The notes under the pieces are model-generated. The model was not told where the DNA came from and did not search any database. It saw nothing but the letters and a program-made list of their open reading frames with translations. Position numbers and translations under genes: made by a program. From Antrihabitans stalagmiti (lineage in GTDB: Bacteria > Actinomycetota > Actinomycetes > Mycobacteriales > Mycobacteriaceae), in NCBI RefSeq assembly GCF_016482825.1, contig NZ_JAEMNV010000003.1, positions 842,736 through 906,735 on the forward strand: a stretch of DNA of 64,000 nt, in the 5' to 3' direction. Every line of letters starts with the position of its first letter. The stretch's first letter is position 1. Below are positions 24,779 to 33,426 of the stretch, one piece after another.

Positions 24779-25464
24779 CGAGTGTGTTGATCGTGGAGGA
24801 CGAGGAGTCGCTGGCCGACCCGTTGGCGTTCCTGCTCAAGAAGGAGGGCTTCGAGGTGACGGTCGTCGCCGACGGACCCTCCGCTCTCGCCGAGTTCGAC
24901 CGTTCCGGAGCCGACATCGTGCTGCTCGACCTGATGCTGCCGGGCATGAGCGGCACCGACGTCTGCAAGCAGCTGCGGACTCGGTCCGGCGTTCCCGTCA
25001 TCATGGTGACCGCACGCGACAGCGAAATCGACAAGGTTGTCGGCCTCGAGCTCGGCGCCGACGACTACGTCACCAAGCCGTATTCGGCACGTGAACTGAT
25101 CGCCCGGATCAGGGCGGTGCTGCGACGCGGTTCGGACAGCGAACTCGACGGTGCAGGCGAGACCGGCGTTCTCGAAGCCGGTCCCGTGCGGATGGACGTC
25201 GAACGCCACATCGTGCTCGTGAGCGGAACGCAGGTTACGTTGCCGCTCAAGGAGTTCGACCTGCTCGAGTATCTGCTGCGCAACTCCGGTCGGGTGCTCA
25301 CCCGTGGCCAGCTGATCGATCGGGTGTGGGGAGCCGACTACGTAGGCGACACGAAGACGCTCGATGTGCACGTCAAGCGACTGCGCTCCAAGATCGAAGC
25401 GGATCCGGCCAAGCCCGAACATCTGGTCACGGTGCGCGGACTTGGCTACAAACTCGAAGCGTGA
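24775..25464 (+). CDS. regX3: OmpR-family response regulator RegX3
   Basis: This 229-residue regulator has the receiver acidic triad with phospho-acceptor Asp52 (IVLLDLMLPGMSG), TARD and KPYSARELIARI, and a C-terminal winged helix (LPLKEFDLLEYLLRNSGRVL; VHVKRLRSKIE; VRGLGYKLE). It activates phosphate-starvation genes and itself in mycobacteria. It begins with an ATGA overlap on senX3. The next gene, an S1-domain protein, is on the same strand after 162 nt. Confidence 0.95.
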   Translation: MTSVLIVEDEESLADPLAFLLKKEGFEVTVVADGPSALAEFDRSGADIVLLDLMLPGMSGTDVCKQLRTRSGVPVIMVTARDSEIDKVVGLELGADDYVTKPYSARELIARIRAVLRRGSDSELDGAGETGVLEAGPVRMDVERHIVLVSGTQVTLPLKEFDLLEYLLRNSGRVLTRGQLIDRVWGADYVGDTKTLDVHVKRLRSKIEADPAKPEHLVTVRGLGYKLEA

Positions 25465-25469
25465 GTTGC

Positions 25470-25626
25470 TAAGCTACACAACATGACTGCCGGGTCGGCT
25501 CTTCGCCGTTCACAGATCGGACACCCGGCCACCGCTTGATCCGGTTGCGGGCCCGTGCCCCGCCGCCTCGTCTCTGCTCGAAACCCGCCTTATGGGCGGA
25601 ATCCTGCAGCGGAAGGAGGTGAAAGC
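25470..25626 (+). promoter_or_regulatory. Structured leader of the S1-domain gene with possible mini-ORF
   Basis: TAAGCT (25470-25475) could be a -10 box 7 nt before an ATG at 25483, which opens a frame of 18 codons ending at 25539 (MTAGSALRRSQIGHPATA). The frame overlaps a long-range inverted pair GCCGGGT (25489-25495) and ACCCGGC (25523-25529). A second hairpin CCGCC-TTATG-GGCGG precedes the strong ribosome-binding site AAGGAGGTGA. Whether the mini-ORF is translated cannot be judged. Confidence 0.4.
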
Positions 25627-25869
25627 ATGATTCCGGATCCAGACAATCGCCACCAAGACCCGAAGTGGCAGCAATTCGTCGAGCGTCATGCCGTAGGCGA
25701 TGTGATCGACGGCGTCGTCGTCGACGTTGTGGCTTTCGGCTCGTTCGTCGAATATCGAGGTCTACACGGCCTCGCGTTTCAACTCGAATGGCCCGTGGGC
25801 ACCCAGGTGAGCGTGCGAATTCTCGCAATCGACAGCGAGCGTCGTCGCTTCAGCCTCGAAGCGGCGTAA
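25627..25869 (+). CDS. Small S1-like RNA-binding-domain protein
   Basis: This 80-residue protein is almost entirely one S1/OB-like domain: VGDVIDGVVVDVVAFGSFVE, then LHGLAFQLEWPVGTQVSVRI and LAIDSERRRFSLEAA, the usual closing strand. Such mini-S1 proteins bind single-stranded RNA and may act on translation or decay, but no function is known for this one. AAGGAGGTGA lies 4 nt before the ATG, one of the strongest ribosome-binding sites in this window, so high expression is likely. A structured 150-nt leader precedes it. Confidence 0.78.
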   Translation: MIPDPDNRHQDPKWQQFVERHAVGDVIDGVVVDVVAFGSFVEYRGLHGLAFQLEWPVGTQVSVRILAIDSERRRFSLEAA

Positions 25870-25919
25870 GTCAGTCGGCTAGAAATCCGGCCCGGTTGCC
25901 GTTGGTGGCCGGGTCGGGT

Positions 25920-26729
25920 TCAGGTGCGTTGGGCGTGCACGGTTGCGGGATGAATCGCGATGAGCCCCAAGCCTTCTCGTCGTTTGCAGTGCCGTGCGAG
26001 CTCCGCGTACGCGGCTTTGCCGAGCAACTCGGTGAGCTCAGGGGCGTAGGACTGCCACACCGGTCGCTTTCCGACATGAGCGTCGGGCGATCCGCTGCAG
26101 TACCAGTTCAGATCCTCGCCACCCTCACCCCAGCCCCGTCTGTCGTACTCGGTGATGGTCGTCTTGAGAATCTCGACGCCGTCGGGTCGCGTGACCCAGT
26201 CCTGGGTTCGGCGAATCGGCAACTGCCAGCACACTTCCGGCTTCACCTCCAACGGCTCGATGCCTTTACGCATCGCCATGATGTGCAGCGAACACCCGAG
26301 GCCACCCTCGAAACCCGGCCGATTGAGGAAGATGCAGGCGCCCTGATAACGCCGAGTCCGTAAAGCGGGCTCGTCCTCCAACTCGTCCTGCTCGACGTAG
26401 CCCTTCTTGCCGAGGCCCTTGTCCATGAACTGCCAGTCCTGCGGTGTGAGCAGCTTCACGGCTTTGTCGAGCTTCTTGCGATCGTCGTCGTCGGAGAAGA
26501 AGGCGCCGTGTGAGCAGCAGCCGTCGTCGGGGCGATCAGCGATGATCCCCTGGCACGCTGCGGTACCGAAAACGCAGGTCCAGCGAGAAAGGAGCCATGT
26601 CAGATCGGCGACAACAATATGTTCGGCGTTGTCGGGATCGGCGAATTCGATCCATTCGCGAGGGAAGTCGAGATCTACTTCGGGTGTCGGCGCCATCTTG
26701 TGCGAAGGCCGACCATCACCTGCTGTCAC
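25920..26729 (-). CDS. Conserved cysteine-rich protein (DUF3109-like, Rv0495c-like)
   Basis: This 269-residue protein has several conserved cysteines: [40 protein letters not shown] and EVCWQLP. This pattern is typical of the actinobacterial family that includes Rv0495c, possibly a metal or iron-sulfur protein. Its function is unknown. GTG start at 26729; an ATG 33 nt downstream before [11 protein letters not shown] is equally possible. It is divergent from the phosphatase gene with only 33 nt between starts. Confidence 0.8.
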   Translation of the reverse strand: MTAGDGRPSHKMAPTPEVDLDFPREWIEFADPDNAEHIVVADLTWLLSRWTCVFGTAACQGIIADRPDDGCCSHGAFFSDDDDRKKLDKAVKLLTPQDWQFMDKGLGKKGYVEQDELEDEPALRTRRYQGACIFLNRPGFEGGLGCSLHIMAMRKGIEPLEVKPEVCWQLPIRRTQDWVTRPDGVEILKTTITEYDRRGWGEGGEDLNWYCSGSPDAHVGKRPVWQSYAPELTELLGKAAYAELARHCKRREGLGLIAIHPATVHAQRT

Positions 26730-26762
26730 AAGGGCTGACCGTAGACCCAGTACCGTGTCCCT

Positions 26763-27716
26763 GTGCGCCTAGGGGTACTCGACGTCGGAAGTAACACCGT
26801 CCATCTACTTGTAGTGGACGCACATCGTGGTGGGCACCCACTGCCGATGAGTTCGACAAAGGCCACTTTGCGGCTGTCGGAGAACATCGACGACGCAGGC
26901 CGGATCACCCGGACAGGCGAAGATCGGCTGGTCTCGACGGTCGACGAGTTCGCAAGCATCGCCAAAACCTCGGGGTGCGGCGAGCTGATGGCGTTCGCGA
27001 CCTCGGCGGTCAGGGATGCGGACAACTCGGAGGCAGTCCTTGCCGCGGTAAGGGAGAAGACCGGCGTCGAACTCGAAGTGCTTTCGGGTGTCGACGAAGC
27101 CAGACTTACCTTTCTCGCCGTTCGCCGCTGGTACGGGTGGAGTGCCGGTCGAATCCTCAATCTCGATATCGGCGGCGGATCCCTCGAACTGAGCATCGGT
27201 CACGACGAAGACCCCGACGTAGCCGTCTCGCTGCAACTGGGTGCCGGCAGGTTGACGCGCGACTGGTTGCAGGCGGACCCGCCAGGAAAGCGTCGCGTCG
27301 CTGTGCTGCGCGATTGGCTAGAGGCCGAGTTGGTCGACCCGGTGAAAGAACTGAACACGGTCGGTGCTCCCGACCTCGCGGTCGGCACATCGAAAACTTT
27401 CCGATCCCTCGCCCGACTCACCGGTGCGGCACCGTCCGGTGCAGGTCCACGGGTCAGACGAACATTGACGAGCAGCGGCTTGCGGCAACTCATCGCCTTC
27501 ATATCCCGGATGACGTCGTCCGACCGTGCAGAATTGGAAGGCGTGAGCATCGACCGTTCGCCGCAGCTCGTGGCAGGCGCGTTGATTGCCGAGGCGGCCA
27601 TGCGGGCGCTGCAGGTAGAGACGATCGATATTTGTCCATGGGCACTGCGCGAGGGATTGATATTGCGAAAGCTCGATACCGAGATGGGCGGTGACCTGGT
27701 GGTGAGCACCCGATGA
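26763..27716 (+). CDS. Ppx/GppA-family exopolyphosphatase
   Basis: This 317-residue protein has the ASKHA phosphatase fold. [16 protein letters not shown] is phosphate loop 1, [13 protein letters not shown] and [14 protein letters not shown] are further catalytic loops, and [13 protein letters not shown] holds the conserved glutamate region. It would hydrolyse polyphosphate chain ends or pppGpp. It is a short member without the C-terminal HD domain. Place and order match Rv0496. GTG start, with an ATGA overlap to the downstream membrane protein. Confidence 0.9.
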   Translation: MRLGVLDVGSNTVHLLVVDAHRGGHPLPMSSTKATLRLSENIDDAGRITRTGEDRLVSTVDEFASIAKTSGCGELMAFATSAVRDADNSEAVLAAVREKTGVELEVLSGVDEARLTFLAVRRWYGWSAGRILNLDIGGGSLELSIGHDEDPDVAVSLQLGAGRLTRDWLQADPPGKRRVAVLRDWLEAELVDPVKELNTVGAPDLAVGTSKTFRSLARLTGAAPSGAGPRVRRTLTSSGLRQLIAFISRMTSSDRAELEGVSIDRSPQLVAGALIAEAAMRALQVETIDICPWALREGLILRKLDTEMGGDLVVSTR

Positions 27717-28867
27717 CGACAGAAAACGGCACGGACGACAACGGCTCCGGCGAACCCAAGCAGATCTCGGTGGCCGAACTGCTCGCCCGCAACGGCCAGC
27801 AGGTGGCCTCCGCCGCAGGTGGGCGTCGTCGGCGCGGAACCAAGGGCGGAATCTCCGTCGCCGAGCTGACAGGCGAAATACCGGTGATTCGGGATTCGTC
27901 GCCGTCGGGATCGTTCCATGCGGTTCTCGACGACGAACCCGTCGACGATCCCGAGGCCGAAGCGCGCGCAGCTGCAGAGGCGAAAGCCGCCGACGAGCGC
28001 GCCGCACAGGAGCGTGCGGCAAAAGAGCGCGACGAGCGGATTGCTCGCGACAAGGCCGAACGGGAGAAGGCCGAACGGGAGAAGGCCGAACGGGACAAGG
28101 CTGAACGGGACAAGGCTGAACGGGATAAAGCCGCAAAGGCCCAGCGTGAGAAGGCCGAGCGGGAGAAGGCTGAGCGCGACAAAACCGAGCGCGACAAAAC
28201 CGAGCGTGAGAAGGCCGAACGTGATCGGGTAGCCGCAGAGCGCGCAGATCGGGACAACGCCGCGGCCGAAACGGCCACCGCAGCCTTGCCTGCCGTGCCG
28301 AAGGGCGTCGAACGTCGGCCTGGTCGGGATTCCGCCGCCGACCTCGGAGCGCCGCAGGACAAGGCTCCCGATCTCGTCAAGCGGGCCGAGCCGAAAACAC
28401 AGAATCCGACGGCGTGGTCCTCGGCCGAACGTGAGCCGCAACTGCTTTCGGGTTCGACCGTCGCAGGCGACCTGATGCGCGGCAGACAATCGGGTGAACT
28501 CGACTCCGAGTTCGACAGCGACTCCGACACCGACGGGTCCGTGCAGCTTCTCGACGATCGGACGCCGAGCGAAAACACCGAAGCCGCGACGAAGCCGGAG
28601 CGCAGCGCTGCGCGGCAATGGCTCGTTCTGCTCGGGCAAGCTGTCGTCGCCGTCATCGCGGGCGCATTGATGTTCACCGGTTTCGAAAAGCTGTGGGACG
28701 TGTTGCCGCTCGTTGCGCTCGTGCTGTCGGTTCTCGTGATTCTGGGACTGGTTGCGCTCGTGCTCGTTCTACGCAAGACCGAAGACATCCTGAGCATCGT
28801 GATTGCCGTCGTAGTAGGAGTTTTCGTGACATTGGGTCCGCTCGCCTTCCTGTTAAGCGCCCGTTGA
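27713..28867 (+). CDS. Membrane protein with EKAER repeats (Rv0497-like)
   Basis: This 384-residue protein has a charged cytosolic N-terminus (GRRRRGTKGGISVAELTGEI), a long helical stretch of about 13 pentapeptide repeats of the type EKAER/DKAER (residues ~113-173), an acidic linker, and three hydrophobic helices near the C-terminus (WLVLLGQAVVAVIAGALMFT; LPLVALVLSVLVILGLVALV; ILSIVIAVVVGVFVTLGPLA). The repeats should form a charged single helix or coiled coil. It lies between ppx and the TIM-barrel gene as in mycobacteria. The role is unknown; repeat number may vary between strains. Confidence 0.8.
   Translation: MTTENGTDDNGSGEPKQISVAELLARNGQQVASAAGGRRRRGTKGGISVAELTGEIPVIRDSSPSGSFHAVLDDEPVDDPEAEARAAAEAKAADERAAQERAAKERDERIARDKAEREKAEREKAERDKAERDKAERDKAAKAQREKAEREKAERDKTERDKTEREKAERDRVAAERADRDNAAAETATAALPAVPKGVERRPGRDSAADLGAPQDKAPDLVKRAEPKTQNPTAWSSAEREPQLLSGSTVAGDLMRGRQSGELDSEFDSDSDTDGSVQLLDDRTPSENTEAATKPERSAARQWLVLLGQAVVAVIAGALMFTGFEKLWDVLPLVALVLSVLVILGLVALVLVLRKTEDILSIVIAVVVGVFVTLGPLAFLLSAR
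28049..28232 (+). repeat. Coding tandem repeats of 15 nt (EKAER)
   Basis: About 12 imperfect 15-nt units of the type GAGAAGGCCGAACGG encode the E/D-K-A/T-E-R pentapeptides of the membrane protein at 27713. They are a likely site of slippage and length variation. Confidence 0.75.
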
Positions 28868-29934
28868 GCGACATATTCGGCAGCGCGGCCGGTACCGACA
28901 AAGCGTCGAGCGACACAACGCAGGGAGGTCGCGCTCGCAGGGGACGGCGTCGCGAGATTCTCGTCGGGATGTCGACGGCATCGGTCTATCCGCAGAACAC
29001 CGAAGCTGCGTTCCGCTATGCCGCGGAGCTCGGTTACGACGGTGTCGAGCTTATGGTCTGGGCGGAATCGGTCAGTCAGAATCTCGACGCGGTCAAGGCA
29101 CTTGTGCGCAAGTACGGTGTGCCCGTCCAGGCGGTCCACGCACCGTGCCTGCTGATCTCGCAGCGGGTGTGGGGTGCGGATCCCGTCGCGAAGTTGGAGC
29201 GATCGGTTCGGATGGCGGAGTCGCTCGGCGCAGGCAATGTCGTCGTGCATCCGCCGTTCCGGTGGCAGCGTAAATACGCGGAAGGCTTTCGCGACCAGGT
29301 CGCCGAGTTGGAGTCGTCCAGTCACGTCATCGTCGCCGTCGAGAACATGTTCCCGATGCGAGCGGACAGCTTCTTCGGCAGGCGAGACGCTGCGGTCGAA
29401 CGTTTGAAGCGTCGAGGTGGTCCTGGGCTCGGCCTTTCGGCGTTCAGCCCGTCGTACGATCCGACCGATTCCGACCACGATCACTACACGCTCGACCTGT
29501 CGCACACGGCTACGGCGGGTATGGATGCGATGGCTCTCGCAGCGCGGATGGGGTCGCGCCTGACCCACCTGCATCTAGCCGACGGTCGCGGCGCGGCCTA
29601 CGACGAGCACCTCATCCCCGGCCAGGGCACACAGCCGTGTGTCGAGGTCTGCGAGTATCTCGTCAAACGTGGCTTCGACGGGCAAGCCGTTGTGGAGATC
29701 AACACGCAGAACGCCAAGACGACAACCGAACGCGCGTCGATGCTGCATCAGGCGCTGATGTTCGCTCGAGTGCACCTGAACAGGCGGACGATTCCCGAGC
29801 AGCCTGCGGCAGGCGGGTCGGATTCGGAACCGCCGAGCTCGGAACCGCCGGCCTCCGAAACGACGCAGCAGGTCGAATCGCAGCAGGTCGAGTCACAGCG
29901 CGCTGACTCCGGCGACGACGACGGCAACTCCTGA
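28864..29934 (+). CDS. Sugar phosphate isomerase/epimerase-like TIM-barrel protein
   Basis: This protein of about 356 residues belongs to the AP-endonuclease-2/xylose-isomerase-like fold. It has VYPQNTEAAFRYAAELGYDG, the metal-binding region VVVHPPFR, ENMFPMRADSF, and HLADGRGAAYDEHLIPGQG with VVEINTQN. The enzymatic substrate is unknown (Rv0498-like by position). The start is a TTG overlapping the previous stop (TTGA); an ATG at 28970 before STASVYPQNTE is the other choice. The C-terminal ~40 residues are a low-complexity Glu/Ser/Gln tail whose DNA overlaps the end of the convergent membrane gene by 42 nt. Confidence 0.82.
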   Translation: MSDIFGSAAGTDKASSDTTQGGRARRGRRREILVGMSTASVYPQNTEAAFRYAAELGYDGVELMVWAESVSQNLDAVKALVRKYGVPVQAVHAPCLLISQRVWGADPVAKLERSVRMAESLGAGNVVVHPPFRWQRKYAEGFRDQVAELESSSHVIVAVENMFPMRADSFFGRRDAAVERLKRRGGPGLGLSAFSPSYDPTDSDHDHYTLDLSHTATAGMDAMALAARMGSRLTHLHLADGRGAAYDEHLIPGQGTQPCVEVCEYLVKRGFDGQAVVEINTQNAKTTTERASMLHQALMFARVHLNRRTIPEQPAAGGSDSEPPSSEPPASETTQQVESQQVESQRADSGDDDGNS

Positions 29935-30309
29935 GATAATCAGGCCCACCGTCAAGAGGGCCGCGCCGATCCAGATCGCGGCGACCATCCGGCCGGGTTT
30001 CTGTGGATCGTGTCCGAGGACGGAGAGAAAGAATCCGATCGGAACGAAGATGGCCGCGGTGAGTACGGCGATGGTGCCTGCGGCGCCCCAGACGTTGTCA
30101 GCGCCTGCGGCATGGGTGAGCACGCCGATGGTGAGGCCGAGCGTCACGAGCACCCCCGCGTGGGCGTGACCGGCCCGGAAGAAGGTCTTTTGCAGCTCGT
30201 TCGCACCGTGCGCGCCGGTCACGACGCGCAGCATGAACGTGCCCCCGAATGCGATGCCGACGACGGTCAGCACAGTGACGCCCAGCACGATTGATAACAG
30301 AGGTTGCAT
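29893..30309 (-). CDS. Four-helix integral membrane protein
   Basis: This 138-residue protein contains four hydrophobic helices: LLSIVLGVTVLTVVGIAFGG, LVTLGLTIGVLTHAAGA, GTIAVLTAAIFVPIGFFLSV and the IWIGAALLTVGLIISGVAVV region. His and Gly residues on one face (HAHAG, LGHDPQKPG) are notable. The ATG at 30309 has GGAGAG upstream. It is divergent from the MerR regulator across a perfect operator, so it is a likely target. The last 42 nt overlap the TIM-barrel gene antisense. No named family was recognised. Confidence 0.75.
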   Translation of the reverse strand: MQPLLSIVLGVTVLTVVGIAFGGTFMLRVVTGAHGANELQKTFFRAGHAHAGVLVTLGLTIGVLTHAAGADNVWGAAGTIAVLTAAIFVPIGFFLSVLGHDPQKPGRMVAAIWIGAALLTVGLIISGVAVVVAGVSAL

Positions 30310-30344
30310 GATTTCTCTCCGGGGCGAGTAGTGTTCGACAGCAG

Positions 30345-30386
30345 TGGATACCTTGACTATCCAATAGTGGATAGTCGAGGTATCCA
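30345..30386. promoter_or_regulatory. MerR operator between divergent genes
   Basis: Arms TGGATACCTTGACTATCCA (30345-30363) and TGGATAGTCGAGGTATCCA (30368-30386) are inverted repeats of 19 nt with one mismatch and a 4-nt centre. The element lies in the promoter region of both the membrane protein gene (minus) and the MerR gene (plus). TTGACT inside the left arm may be a -35 box, so the regulator would act on stretched promoter DNA in MerR style. Confidence 0.8.
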
Positions 30387-30404
30387 ATGTCAAGGAGGAC
30401 TTTC

Positions 30405-31052
30405 GTGCGGGTATCGGAACTGGTGGCAGCCAGTGGGGTGCCGCTCGCGACCGTCAAGTACTACCTGCGCGAAGGCCTGCTGATGCCGGGGGAGTCGACA
30501 AGTGCGACGCGGGCCGACTACACCGATCTGCACCTGCGCCGACTGACGCTGATCAAGGCACTCGCCGGCATCGGTCTACCACTGCCCAAGATTCGCGTCA
30601 TCGTCGAGCTGATCGACGAACCACGGGAATCGCTGTTCGACACACTCGGCCATGCCCTCGCGGCGTTGCCGCCCTACCTCGAGCCCGTGCGAGAGGGCTA
30701 CCCGCGAGCGAAAGCAGCACTCGACCGCCTCGGTCAGATCTACGATCCCGACTACCCGGCCGTCGCGCAGTTGGAACACGCGCTCGCCGCCGCGGAAGAC
30801 GTCGGCATCCCGATGAGCGACGAGCGGCTGCGTAGTTACGGCGAACACGTGCTTGCGATAGCGCGGATCGATCTCGCATCGATGCCGGCTCGATCTTCAG
30901 AATCCACTGTCGAGTACGCCGTCCTCGGGACTGCCATCTACGAACCCGTGCTCGCAGCACTTCGCAGACTCGCTCATCAACATCTGATGGCGACGATGCT
31001 TCTCGATCCCGATGCCGACACCGATGCCGACGAAAGGGCACACGACCGATGA
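30405..31052 (+). CDS. MerR-family transcriptional regulator
   Basis: This 215-residue protein has a MerR winged helix: VSELVAASGVPLATVKYYLR, EGLLMPGESTSATRADYTD and LRRLTLIKALAGIGLPLPKI. The effector domain is long and helical, without a cysteine pair for metal binding, so a small organic ligand is likely. The GTG at 30405 is preferred because AAGGAGGA lies 6 nt upstream; an ATG at 30387 abuts the operator. It overlaps the thioesterase gene by ATGA and probably controls it and the divergent membrane protein. Confidence 0.88.
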   Translation: MRVSELVAASGVPLATVKYYLREGLLMPGESTSATRADYTDLHLRRLTLIKALAGIGLPLPKIRVIVELIDEPRESLFDTLGHALAALPPYLEPVREGYPRAKAALDRLGQIYDPDYPAVAQLEHALAAAEDVGIPMSDERLRSYGEHVLAIARIDLASMPARSSESTVEYAVLGTAIYEPVLAALRRLAHQHLMATMLLDPDADTDADERAHDR

Positions 31053-31927
31053 CCACCGAAGAACGAAGCGCAACGACACCCGTGGACGCGATCTCGTCGG
31101 CACCGTTCCGCGAACTGTGCACGCTGACCGATGTCGACACCGATCGCTACGGCGGCACGATCGATCCCATCTGGACGATCGGCAAGAAAGTGCACGGTGG
31201 CGCAATGCTCGCCGTGTGCGCTGCAGCAGCCAGGCGGAAGCTGCGGTCGGGGACGGGTCCGTCCGCGCAATTGCAGCCGGTCGCGGTCAGTGTCGACTAT
31301 CTCGGTGCGCCGGACCCCGGTGCCGTCGAACTGTCGGTCGAGGTCCGCAAGCTCGGTCGGCAGATCTGTCTCGTCGACGTGAACCTCATGCAGGGTGACC
31401 GCGTCGCCGTTCGTGCCGCCGTGACGCTCGGCACCCTCGACGTCGATCCGCCGGTGCACCAACTCGACGCTCTGACGTCCATGCCGGCCGAGCCGCCGGA
31501 GGACGCGCATCGGTACGACGGCAGCAGCCCCCTCGGCAAGGTCGTGAACATAGCCAAGGGTTGCGAACTTCGTCTCGATCCGACCTCTGCGGCGTTTATG
31601 ACGGGTGGTCAGGGTGAGCCGATGCTGCGACTGTGGGCGCGACCGTTCGCCGAAGACGAGAACGATCCCGATATCGCGCCGCTGTTCGCGATGATGGCCG
31701 GTGACATCAGTCCGCCGGTCGTCTTCAACCGCGGCATGTTCGGTTGGGCGCCGACGATTCAGCTGACGACCTATCTGCAACGCAGGCCTGCGCCGGGCTG
31801 GCTGCGAGTCATGTCGAGCAGCAGGTCGATCGGCACGCGCTTCTTCGACGAGGATCACCTGATCCTCGATTCGACCGGTGCCGTCGTCGTTCAGAGCAGG
31901 CAACTTGCGTTGATCCCGCAGCGGTAG
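31049..31927 (+). CDS. Acyl-CoA thioesterase family protein (double hotdog)
   Basis: This 292-residue protein has two hotdog halves. The first carries GKKVHGGAMLAVCAAAARRK and LQPVAVSVDYLGAPDPGAVE; the second has WAPTIQLTTYLQRRPAPGWL and SRSIGTRFFDEDHLILDSTG. The pattern is that of the TesB-like thioesterase superfamily common in actinobacteria, hydrolysing acyl-CoA. The substrate is unknown. It is co-transcribed with the MerR gene (ATGA). The stop abuts palindromic repeat copy 4. Confidence 0.85.
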   Translation: MTTEERSATTPVDAISSAPFRELCTLTDVDTDRYGGTIDPIWTIGKKVHGGAMLAVCAAAARRKLRSGTGPSAQLQPVAVSVDYLGAPDPGAVELSVEVRKLGRQICLVDVNLMQGDRVAVRAAVTLGTLDVDPPVHQLDALTSMPAEPPEDAHRYDGSSPLGKVVNIAKGCELRLDPTSAAFMTGGQGEPMLRLWARPFAEDENDPDIAPLFAMMAGDISPPVVFNRGMFGWAPTIQLTTYLQRRPAPGWLRVMSSSRSIGTRFFDEDHLILDSTGAVVVQSRQLALIPQR

Positions 31928-31997
31928 GCGGCTTCGCCGCTCGTGCGTCCTTTCGGTGGGCGGGACCACCGAAAGTGCTCACGAGGCCGAAGGCCCT
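31926..31997. repeat. Palindromic intergenic repeat, copy 4
   Basis: It begins inside the stop codon of the thioesterase gene. The left mini-hairpin is GCGGC-TTC-GCCGC. The central arms CGTGCGTCCTTTCGGTGG and CCACCGAAAGTGCTCACG are imperfectly complementary, so this copy is more degenerate. The right mini-hairpin is GGCC-GAA-GGCC. It ends 12 nt before the proC start. Confidence 0.85.
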
Positions 31998-32009
31998 ATT
32001 GTTTCCGCC

Positions 32010-32825
32010 ATGACGAGAATTGCAGTTATCGGTGGCGGCCGGATCGGTGAGGCACTGGTCGCCGGGCTCCTCGAGGCAGGCCGTGCGACCAAGGACCTTG
32101 TTGTCGCCGAACAGATGCCTGCCAGGGCGAAGGAACTCGCACAGGAGTTCGGCGTGCGCGTGACGACCGTCGCCGACGCCGCAGAAGGCGCCGACGTGAT
32201 CGTGGTTGCGGTCAAGCCGGGCGACGTCGACGCCGTGATGAGCGCACTGTCCGAGGTCGAGCTCGATGCCGAGCGCGAGCAGCTACTCGTCTCGCTCGTC
32301 GCCGGTATTCCGACGAGCCGTTACGAACCCAAGCTGCCCGCAGGTTTCCCGGTGATCCGGGTGATGCCGAATACCCCGATGCTCGTCGGTGAAGGCATGA
32401 GCGTCCTGGCACCGGGTCGCTACGTCAAGGATGCCCACCTGGATCTGGTGCGTGACGTCCTGCAATCGGTCGGCAAGGTCGTGACCGTCGCCGAAAACCA
32501 GATGGATGCGGTCACTGCTGTATCGGGATCGGGGCCGGCATACTTTTTCCTCGTCGTCGAGGCCATGGTGGACGCTGCGGTAGGCCTCGGATTGACCCGG
32601 AAGACGGCGACGGAGATCGTCGTTCAGACCATGATCGGCTCTGCGGCGATGCTCGACCGCTCGAACGAAGACGCCCACGAGCTGCGAGCAGCAGTAACTT
32701 CTCCGGCCGGAACGACCTCCGCAGCGCTTCGAGTTCTCGAGCAAAACGGCCTCCGATCTGCATTCATAGAGGCTTTGCACGCTGCGAAGGACCGTTCGGC
32801 GCAACAGGGTGTCACAAACGAATAA
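32010..32825 (+). CDS. proC: Pyrroline-5-carboxylate reductase
   Basis: This 271-residue enzyme reduces 1-pyrroline-5-carboxylate to proline with NAD(P)H, the last step of proline synthesis. It shows the N-terminal GGGRIGEALVAGLLEAG Rossmann motif, VVAVKPGDVDAVM, RVMPNTPMLVGEGMSVLAPG and the C-terminal DAVTAVSGSGPAYFFLVVEA and SPAGTTSAALRVLEQNGLR. The ATG at 32010 begins just after repeat copy 4. Position agrees with Rv0500. It is followed by the excisionase-like and bS22 genes. Confidence 0.95.
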   Translation: MTRIAVIGGGRIGEALVAGLLEAGRATKDLVVAEQMPARAKELAQEFGVRVTTVADAAEGADVIVVAVKPGDVDAVMSALSEVELDAEREQLLVSLVAGIPTSRYEPKLPAGFPVIRVMPNTPMLVGEGMSVLAPGRYVKDAHLDLVRDVLQSVGKVVTVAENQMDAVTAVSGSGPAYFFLVVEAMVDAAVGLGLTRKTATEIVVQTMIGSAAMLDRSNEDAHELRAAVTSPAGTTSAALRVLEQNGLRSAFIEALHAAKDRSAQQGVTNE

Positions 32826-32951
32826 AGGTTCATTTGCCCACACCCGTCGCATTAACCCCACTGGTCCCGCTAAGCTCCACACAGCACGTGCGTGTCTGTT
32901 CCGCCGGTGGGGAAGCCGGCGGCGCGAGACGTGCCGGAGGTATGTGGGTCT

Positions 32952-33194
32952 ATGGCGTCTGTAAACAAGCCGCCGCAGGGTTCGGGATCGTCTTCGGACG
33001 GTCAAGGCACCCTCGGTGGAACGCAGTTCCTCACGGTCGCCGAAGTGGCGAGTCTGATGAGGGTGTCCAAGATGACGGTGTACCGACTCGTACACGGAGG
33101 TGAACTACCTGCCGTGCGCGTCGGGCGTTCGTTCCGGGTGCACTCGAAGGCGGTGCACGACTACTTGGAGACCTCGTACTTCGACGCCGGCTGA
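32952..33194 (+). CDS. Excisionase-type helix-turn-helix protein (Rv0500A-like)
   Basis: This 80-residue protein is a MerR/excisionase-fold HTH: LTVAEVASLMRVSKMTVYRL, then HGGELPAVRVGRSFRVH and KAVHDYLETSYFDAG. The same arrangement appears in the conserved actinobacterial gene between proC and bS22. It probably binds DNA as a regulator of its neighbourhood or of development. The ATG at 32952 lies 10 nt after GGAGG. The 126 nt upstream contain the hairpin CCGCCGG-CCGGCGG (32901-32922). Confidence 0.85.
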   Translation: MASVNKPPQGSGSSSDGQGTLGGTQFLTVAEVASLMRVSKMTVYRLVHGGELPAVRVGRSFRVHSKAVHDYLETSYFDAG

Positions 33195-33257
33195 CGGGTC
33201 GAAGGTCAACATCACTGGCGCGGTGGCTCAGGGTGCGCGCAATGCGATCGGCGATAT

Positions 33258-33275
33258 CCGAACGTGAGCGTTCGG
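33258..33275. terminator. Small hairpin between HTH gene and bS22 gene
   Basis: CCGAACG-TGAG-CGTTCGG forms a 7-bp stem with a tetraloop, 63 nt after the HTH stop. A possible -10 TACGAT (33311-33316) for the bS22 gene follows. It may end HTH transcription; no U-tract is present. Confidence 0.35.
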
Positions 33276-33426
33276 GTGACCTCGGTTTCGTTGTGCGTGC
33301 CCGGCACGGGTACGATGGTGACCTGTCGTGCCAGCCAGCCGGTTTCGTGGGCGCTGTGCGGAAAATGAAGGCGTACGTATCCGGCGTGCGCAACCAGGCA
33401 AAAGAAGAACGCGAGGGCTACCCGCT

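Noticed and set aside
28049..28232. A CRISPR-like array
   Set aside because: The repeats are 15-nt units without spacers and translate into EKAER pentapeptides in the frame of the surrounding gene.
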